Source: Pachysolen tannophilus NRRL Y-2460 (Eukaryota > Ascomycota > Pichiomycetes > Alaninales > Pachysolenaceae). Taken from it: a stretch of 38,042 nt of DNA. The notes beneath the pieces were generated by a model. It saw only the letters and a list, made by a program, of their open reading frames with translations, did not search any database and was not told where the DNA came from. Position numbers and translations under genes: made by a program. Where the stretch lies: NCBI GenBank assembly GCA_001661245.1, contig KV454011.1:2476424-2514465 (forward strand). Direction: 5' to 3'. Shown piece after piece: positions 31,696-38,042 of the stretch (positions are counted from its first letter, which is position 1; every line of letters begins with the position of its first letter).

Positions 31696-32734
31696 TTTGG
31701 ATAGGTGTAAGTTTTTTAAAAGATAGTTTTTTTTTTCTAGACTAAAGTAAAGAATTAACAAAATAAAAGAATTAAAAGAGAGTAATTCATCATCTATTTA
31801 TACATGAGAAATTCAAAGAATGTATGCTTTGATCTTAACCAATTAATTCCTGGACGTATTAATTTGGTTCTTCTTCTGGCTGTACGTCTTTCTTAATTTA
31901 GAAAAAGTAACCAGATAAGAAATGATAAGAAAAAGCAAGATCTTACACCTTACAATTTAAGCAAAAAGAAACCATACTCAACTTTTCATTTTTTTTTTTT
32001 CTTTTAAAAAAATCCAATTTGTCTTTAAGCCAAACAGTAAACTTATCATAATCTATGATTGTAAGATATACCTATAGAATATAACATTAGAAAATTCATG
32101 TTATACCATTGGATTTACTGAATTGACTTTACTCCACATACTTTAGAATTCAGTAATAAAATGATTATCACTAATAATTATTAATAATTACCACACGACT
32201 TTATTTTATTTTAATGACTTTTTTTTTAAATGAAAAGAAGTTTTTTTTAGTTTGATTAGTTGTTAAGTAAATATCATTAAGTTTTGGGAAACCGGTAGAG
32301 CAAGATTGAGAAACTAAAAGTTTTTCTATTTCTCTAAATTCTTGACACTTAAAAACTTTGGAAAAAAACTTTGAATCATCATTCCCGAAGACCCTATAAT
32401 TGCTATTCTTCGCCCTACTCAAGTGGGAAATGCTTGCTTTATCTTAATAGTGCGCAGCTAAATCTAATGTATAGTTCTTTGCTCTTTGAAATTGGAATTT
32501 ATGTCAATCTCTTGATGCGTCTTATCTCTCTGTTACCGTTTTAACACAAACACGCAATATGAGCAAAAAAAAAAATCATGATCTTTTATTCTTTACCAAG
32601 TGGTTGATAGTAGCTAATAAGAAGATAAAAGTATAATAATTAACATAATCAACTTTCAAAAGAAAAAATTTTAAGGGTAATTGGTTTTGGTTTTTTTAAA
32701 AAAAAAAGTTTCCATTAGATATAAAATTTAGAAG
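31696..32734. other. Cupin/WD40-gene divergent intergenic region
   Basis: About 1.04 kb, AT-rich, with T and A runs and an AATAATTATTAATAATT segment near 32174. One 73-codon open frame (32201-32422, - strand) has no ATG and is not accepted. No tRNA or repeat of note. Confidence 0.55.
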
Positions 32735-34532
32735 ATGACTATTGAAACTTTAAGTAATAGAGAAGATATAGAGTGAGTAGTAGTTATTATTTAATTTATG
32801 ATGACTTTATAATAAAATTTTTAAAAGATTTTTTTTTACTAACAATTGTTTAGAACCATTAAAAATAAATCAACCTTTAATAATAAGAAAGAGACATTTA
32901 TAAAACCTTCATCAAAATTTTCAAATGTTAAAATCACAATAAAGTAAGTAAATTGGGTCTTAATCATAGATTAGATGAAAATGATAAGTACTGGAACTAT
33001 CTGTGACTAACTAACTAACTAACTAATTTTTTTATTTTTTTTTTTTTTCAAGTCATTGGCAATTGAGAGATTTGGTTCAAACATCTTCGATTGACCCATC
33101 TACAATTTTTTTCACTTGTAAAGATCAGATAAGAAGTTTTTGTTTTACAAATAATAAGATTTCAAATTTTTGTAAGTTGGATTTTCAGCCAAGATGTTTT
33201 AACGAATTGGATGGTATTATCATATCAGGAGGTGTATCCACAGATCATTATAGTATTGCAAGTGGTGTTAATAATAATAATGGCAATGGAAATAATAATA
33301 GTAATAATAATCAGAGTTATTTGAATTCGAATATAAGGCATTATAAAGGATTGTTAAATATATATAATAGAGATTTGAATCTGAAAGTTACACTTAATGT
33401 TGGTTCACTAATAAATAACAGTGTTTCATTATATAAAGAATCCAATAATCAATATCATAGTATTATTTGTAATAATGACTATTCTATATATTGGTGTGAT
33501 ATCAGTGATAATGGTAAGTTGGACATAAAAAATCAACTGAATTTGGGATTTGCCGTCAATCATGCTTCGTTATCACCAGATAAAAAGACAATTGTTGCGT
33601 GTGGAGATTCAAATAGAATAGTTTTGTTACATGATGATAGTTTACATTCTTCGAATCCAGATTTCAAATTACCATCTCATAAGAAAGTTTCTTTGAAGAC
33701 TACTAATGAAAGTGGATTTTCTACCTCATTTGATTCTCAAGGTAAACAATTTTGTTGTTCTTTTCAAGATGGGGTTTCTCTAATTTATGACATTAGAAAC
33801 TATAAAAAACCTATTCATACTATTTTTTCAACTAGACCAAAATCGCAATATGGTGCATTCCGGTGCTGTAAATTTAGTGGTGGTACAGATGACTTATTGA
33901 TAATTAGTGAACACACAGGTAGAGTTCATTTAATTGATACAAGAGATTATGAAAAACATCAAGTGATATTGTTACCAAAAGTAATATATAAACGAAACTC
34001 GAATCATAATTATTATCAAGAACCAATAGTGAGAGAATACCAAGATGTATTGACAGATTTTAACGGTACGATCGATACCGGAACTGATCACCAAAATGTC
34101 AATAGCAGTTACTTGTATTTGTCTAATGGTATCACATCTGATTTTGTTTCTGAGAATCAAAACGATGGAAATAATGCATTTGACTCGTTTGAGAATTTCT
34201 ATGATGATAGACAATCTGGTGGTAATTTGGAAAATGAAAATTGGACGGATTTGGATGAAGAAGTGTTGACAGGTTCAACAGATGGATCTGATAATATTGG
34301 ATTTGCAACTAGTCAGTATCAAGATAGCAGAATCTATTCGACGGTAAGAGCCAATGATAGGGATTCTAATAGATTATTCGAAGATTCTTCGGTTGATATT
34401 AATGGTATAGATTGGCATTATGATGAGGTTACGGGAAAATCGCATTTGTTGGTTGGTTGTGATAAAGGTTTGTTTAGGTGGGAGATTGATTCTTGGAACA
34501 GAAGATGTTTTCCTAGTTATGAATTATGTTAA
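32735..34532 (+). CDS. WD40/DUF2415 protein, Gid11/YDL176W family (three exons)
   Basis: Exons 32735-32772, 32854-32943 and 33053-34532 join in frame to 535 residues. Intron 1 (32773-32853) has donor GTGAGT, branch TACTAAC (32837-32843) and acceptor TTTAG. Intron 2 (32944-33052) has donor GTAAGT, overlapping CTAAC copies near 33005-33024 and acceptor CAAG. The last junction yields NHWQLRDLVQTSS; HWQLRDL is a conserved motif of this family. The rest is a beta-propeller with short strands (LDIKNQLNLGFAVNHASLSP, GVSLIYDIRNYKKPIHTIF, GRVHLIDTRD) and Asn-rich loops. S. cerevisiae has two homologues, YLR149C (Gid11, substrate receptor of the GID ubiquitin ligase) and YDL176W. Which one this matches cannot be settled; it is shorter (theirs are about 700 aa). 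Confidence 0.82.
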
Positions 34533-35159
34533 AATGAAACTTTACGAATTTGCTTGATGCTTTCTTTTTTTATATTGGTTGTTCTGCTACTAATAATATC
34601 TATTTTGTAGTGATCGTGATAGTGATTTAAGCGTCCTACTATATATAGCATATACAAAAAAAAAAAAAAAAAAAATTAAAAATATTTCTCTTTGAAATAA
34701 GACGTAGATCACGTCTACGCTTTTGAGCTAGATAAATATTCTAGAAATCACATTTCTTGGAAGCGCTGTTTAGTTACAAGATCTTTCTCAAAGACATACG
34801 CTTCCACTTAGATGGTAGATAATATTTACCGTTACATGGATAATTTTTCATTTACGAGACTTTTTTTGATTCCTGAGTTTGTCCAGAATTTTTTATTACA
34901 AACCAATATCGTTGAGAATTCACAGAAATAAGCTCTATGGAAATATTTTAAAAAAATTATTTTATCAAATTCTGTTTTTCCTCAATTTTCTTATCGTTAC
35001 AGACTTTGAGTATAGCTAAGTAATTGATTCGACATAAAAATAACCATAAATTCTTTCCTATATATTCCACTAAGTATGTACTCTCATTACTTTGTTAGAA
35101 AAAAAAATTATAAAGAACTCATATAAAAATATGAATTTAATATTATTAGTGAACTTAAT
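34533..35159. other. WD40/NmrA-like convergent intergenic region
   Basis: 627 bp with an A21 tract near 34656-34676 and a short hairpin-like stretch (AGACGT...ACGTCT, about 34700-34715). No gene is supported. The hairpin does not fold into a tRNA. Confidence 0.55.
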
Positions 35160-36065
35160 TCAACTGCTCCACAGTTTTTTGGCTTCAGGAATTATTTTTT
35201 TCCATTCAAAAATACCGGGGTTTACGAGTTTCATGTCTTTTCCTTTGCTGTAATCAACATACATTCTTTTAGGGCTTACCATTGTAGCCGTAATTACATT
35301 CAAAAAATCAAACATATCGGATTTTTGCTTCTTATCTGCTTGGGCAGCAATTTGCAATTGAGTATCAATGGACCTTTCCTCTATGTCAAGCTTAACGCCC
35401 TTCACCTCCTCGTATATTTTGAACAACTCATTTTGTGTGTAAACATCACTTTGGACGCAGACCTTTTCAGGTAGTTTCTCAGGTGAATGATGAGCTAACG
35501 AGGCCAATGACTTAGCAATATCTGAAATGAATGTCACAGGAATTTTAGTATTACCGTCACCGACTCTTACAGCTTTATTAGGCTCATTGCTCAAAAATAA
35601 CACTGCGAGTTTTGAAATAACCCAATCAGCGAACCAGCCAACTTTTAAATTTAAGCATTTCAAGCGATCGTCATGGTAAAAGTCTTTGAAAGCAAGTAAG
35701 CCAGAATAATCTTTCTTCTCAGGACCATAATCAGGGCTATAAACTGAAGGGAAGAAAAGCTTAACATGAGCTTCAATAGCAGCATCCAATAAAATTTGTG
35801 TATTTTTATGAGACCCAAGATCTATTACAACATCAACACCATTGAACGCAGCAACTAACGATGAAGCATCATTGTAGTCCACTTTGTGATATGATACTTC
35901 AGAATCAGAAAATTCTTCGAATTTGTTATTCTTAGTTGTAACTGCACGAATAGGAAAATGATAATAGTTCTTGAACTCGGGTGAAGTCAAAGCGGACAAT
36001 GTTGGTTTACCCAATTCACCGTTGAGACCTACAACGGCGACCACTTTTTTACCTGAAGAACTCAT
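35160..36065 (-). CDS. NmrA-like / isoflavone-reductase-like NAD(P)-binding protein
   Basis: A 301-residue atypical short-chain dehydrogenase of the NmrA/isoflavone-reductase-like type. It starts MSSSGKKVVAVVGLNGELGK with the glycine motif G13-x2-G16-x2-G19 (GLNGELG). FNGVDVVIDLGSHKN, then LLDAAIEAHVKLFFPSVYSPDYG and LKVGWFADWVI follow the family plan. VTFISDIAKSLASL is the usual conserved block after the substrate region. The YxxxK pair of classical SDRs is not evident at its usual place, as is common in NmrA-like proteins, so it could be an NADP-dependent reductase or a redox-sensing regulator. The ATG is at 36065. It is the last supported gene before the subtelomere. No S. cerevisiae symbol is assigned. 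Confidence 0.82.
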   Translation of the reverse strand: MSSSGKKVVAVVGLNGELGKPTLSALTSPEFKNYYHFPIRAVTTKNNKFEEFSDSEVSYHKVDYNDASSLVAAFNGVDVVIDLGSHKNTQILLDAAIEAHVKLFFPSVYSPDYGPEKKDYSGLLAFKDFYHDDRLKCLNLKVGWFADWVISKLAVLFLSNEPNKAVRVGDGNTKIPVTFISDIAKSLASLAHHSPEKLPEKVCVQSDVYTQNELFKIYEEVKGVKLDIEERSIDTQLQIAAQADKKQKSDMFDFLNVITATMVSPKRMYVDYSKGKDMKLVNPGIFEWKKIIPEAKKLWSS

Positions 36066-37213
36066 GGTTACTGATGGATTGATAATTGGTTGAAATATTG
36101 TCTATAGTTTTAAGTTTACCTTCTGAATTTTTGAATGGAAATTGAAATATGAAATTATACTATCTTATATATACTTATCAGGAAATATTAAGCAATTAGG
36201 ATTCTAATGGACATTGTATAATTGCTGTAACAACCAAACTAAATGCCGTTAATTGCGGAGAGATATTGGTGGAAACAATGGAAATAACCAAAGTCAGTTA
36301 CGGCCGAAAAGAACATCAGATTTATTCAACAATTAATTAACGAGAAAACAAGAAATAACTTTGAGTTTTTAGTCAAATTGCATACGATATGTATTGAGCA
36401 GTAGACTCTTGTTATATAAGTATAGTTTTTGTAGTTTAAAACAGTATTAGAGAAGATCAATCCTATAATGATGAGGTAGTATTGCAGTTTGTACACGTCA
36501 AATGTAAATCTAACATCTTCGATTTATTGATGATTTAAATTTGTAGATAGAAGCATACGTCTGGAACTAAAGTGAAATGAATTTGATAAAACACAATTTA
36601 ACTATGAATCATTTAGGTTTTATCGATGATATGGACCGATATTGATGCATAAATTCAGAGTGCACTGAAAAAACCGTTGATAATGCATGAAGTATGCAAT
36701 GGTTCTTAGCTCTGACAATTAGATTTCACTAGGTTTCCCAATTTAAATGAAAGGATGATAGACCTAAGAATATCAAGAAATATTTAGTTAGAGCAATAAC
36801 CAAAATCTTCTACAAAAATAAAAACATAGAGGTTTCAAAAAGGCGGTTTACTATATTACAAAGAATGATGAAAACAGGGTTTAAAGTTTAAAAGCAAATA
36901 GTTTTGTTCTAGATGATAGATGACAAAAGATTGAGAGCGGTTAGAAAAAAAAACATACAAGAAATCATCTTTCATCTTAAAGTCTATAATTTAGCAGCAA
37001 TGGATATATTCAATGAGAACATGAAAATGTATTTATCGAGGTGTTAAACATTCCGTTTAAAAAACACGGAATACAAACAGATTGTGTATATAAGTAATAC
37101 TTAAACAAAAAAAACATAACAAGGCTCGAACTTGAAATTACATACTAATAATTCAAATTAACTACGTAAGGAAATGAGGAATAAACTATCTTTTAATGAA
37201 AAAGTGAATATTT

Positions 37214-37260
37214 GATGTAGAGTGGAGAGTAAAAAATGGTGTAAGTGGTGTGAGGTGTAA
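37214..37260 (+). repeat. Degenerate interstitial telomere-like island
   Basis: The segment contains AGTGGAGAGT (37221-37230), GGTGTAA, and an exact copy of the terminal 9-bp unit GTGGTGTGA (37245-37253), followed by GGTGTA. It is about 630 bp inside the terminal array and in the same orientation. It looks like an old telomere end or an internal telomere-repeat patch. Confidence 0.6.
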
Positions 37261-37618
37261 ACAATATGTGAAGTGAAAAGCTCACTTTTCTTTAATAGTG
37301 GAAAAGGTATATATAAGCACTGAGTCTGATTTATCTAAAAATATCTAACAAAAGTGTGGAATATTATCTACTTTTGTAGACAGAAATCAGACAACATCAG
37401 CAAAATAACCGATATCGTGGTGCGTTTGCTGTAGTTTGAAACGGATACCTTTTCTTCATTATTAGTCGTCGTTAAGTAATCATCAGCTCTTACTGCTTTA
37501 TCTTGCATGTAGATCAATGTAGTGTACATCATAGAAATAAAGACAATTAATACTAGTTAAATGAAGATTATAGAATTAATTAATAAATAAGATATTGAGT
37601 CTAAGTTGATAAATAAAG

Positions 37619-37762
37619 ATGAGTAATATTGGTTCTAAGCTTAAGAGAAGGAAAAGGAAAATTGAACATTTAAATGAGGAATGTGCTTTAGATAAGGCGA
37701 CTATTTCGGATGATCGAAATTCCAGAGGCGTTATTGACGCAAGAAAAATAATCATTGATTAA
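37619..37762 (+). CDS. Short subtelomeric open frame (47 aa), doubtful
   Basis: ATG 37619 to TAA 37760-37762 encodes 47 residues: MSNIGSKLKRRKRKIEHL followed by an acidic/basic stretch ending ARKIIID. The basic KLKRRKRK patch looks like a nuclear localisation signal. I do not recognise it. It may be a fragment of a decayed gene or chance. It begins about 265 bp before the telomeric array. Confidence 0.22.
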   Translation: MSNIGSKLKRRKRKIEHLNEECALDKATISDDRNSRGVIDARKIIID

Positions 37763-37883
37763 GACTTTAGAGAGTTATTTAAGTTAGAAGAGAATCAAAA
37801 GTTGATATTATAAATTATCAAGCAAAAATTGGGGGAAATTAACAAAACGTTAATTTGAAACTATGTTTGGAATAATAGAAGAA

Positions 37884-38042
37884 GTGGTGAGAGTGGTGTG
37901 AGTGGTGAGAGTGGTGAGAGTGGTGAGAGTGGTGAGAGTGGTGTGAGTGGTGTGAGTGGTGTGAGTGGTGTGAGTGGTGTGAGTGGTGAGAGTGGTGTGA
38001 GTGGTGTGAGTGGTGTGAGTGGTGTGAGTGGTGTGAGTGGTG
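37884..38042 (+). repeat. Telomeric repeat array, 9-bp unit GTGGTG(A/T)GA
   Basis: Seventeen complete, perfectly phased 9-bp units run from 37884 to 38036, followed by a 6-nt partial unit that reaches the window edge. The only variation is one A/T position. In order the units are A T A A A A T T T T T A T T T T T. The G-rich strand runs 5' to 3' toward the edge, as expected of a right telomere. The gene-poor flank supports this. A coding minisatellite is the main alternative, since one + frame reads Gly-(Val/Glu)-Ser repeats and the - strand is open, but no start codon or gene frame is connected on the + strand. Confidence 0.78.

Larger units (their letters stand above)
36066..37883. other. 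Gene-poor subtelomeric region
   Basis: About 1.8 kb with no ORF of 60 codons or more in any frame, in contrast to the dense gene spacing to the left. It has no homopolymer-rich promoter style, few repeats, and a degenerate telomere-like island near 37214-37260. One 47-residue open frame lies at 37619-37762. It may hold remains of decayed subtelomeric genes, but none is recognisable. Confidence 0.6.

Noticed and set aside
32201-32422. 73-codon open frame on the - strand in the cupin/WD40 gap
   Set aside because: It begins with TTG, has no ATG near its start, ends in a poly-lysine A/T tract and matches no family I know.
34700-34720. Hairpin AGACGT...ACGTCT as a tRNA or structured RNA
   Set aside because: There is no B box, no acceptor stem and no further stems nearby; it is only a short imperfect inverted repeat.
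37859-38042. Terminal repeat as a coding minisatellite (Gly-Val-Ser repeats on +, Thr-rich or His-rich on -)
   Set aside because: The + frame has a stop just upstream and no ATG. The - strand cannot be excluded because it would enter from outside, but strand orientation, perfect 9-bp phase and gene-poor flank fit a telomere better.

Overview
The window looks like the end of a chromosome from a budding yeast (Saccharomycotina). It is strongly AT-rich, with long poly-A/T and (AT)n tracts between compact genes. Introns are few, with GTATGT/GTAAGT-type donors and exact TACTAAC branch sites. CTG fits leucine at a conserved position (for example the SLG motif of the HAP1 homologue near 17983), so this is not a CUG-Ser yeast. 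Gene content and the MCP2-NDL1-HAP1 neighbourhood resemble Saccharomycetaceae or a close outgroup such as Saccharomycodaceae. The genus cannot be fixed from this sequence alone.

Left part (1-14.2 kb) is a conserved housekeeping block: the basic C-terminus of an unidentified gene, NOC2 (60S ribosome assembly), FUS3 (pheromone MAP kinase), ERG27 (sterol 3-keto reductase), an unrecognised 91-residue protein, tRNA-Gly(GCC), ACS2 (acetyl-CoA synthetase), a cytosolic NADP isocitrate dehydrogenase (IDP2-like), NDL1 (NudE, dynein pathway) and MCP2 (mitochondrial ABC1/ADCK-type kinase-like protein).

Middle part (14.2-31 kb) is the most unusual. Three HAP1-type Zn2Cys6 regulators lie on the + strand, with a GAT1/AreA-type GATA factor on the - strand between the first and second. 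The first copy (HAP1-a) keeps seven Cys-Pro heme-motif candidates in the six-plus-one layout of S. cerevisiae Hap1. The other two (b, c) lack that array. Copies a and c are each split by a phase-0 intron at exactly the same place inside the zinc cluster; b is intronless. The arrangement suggests a heme-sensing regulator that was duplicated and diverged beside a nitrogen regulator.

Right part (31-38 kb) becomes subtelomeric: a small EutQ-like cupin, a three-exon WD40/DUF2415 protein (GID11/YDL176W family), an NmrA/isoflavone-reductase-like protein, then about 1.8 kb with almost no coding potential. A degenerate telomere-like island and 17 perfect copies of a 9-bp G-rich repeat, GTGGTG(A/T)GA, follow and run off the window end; this is best read as the telomere.
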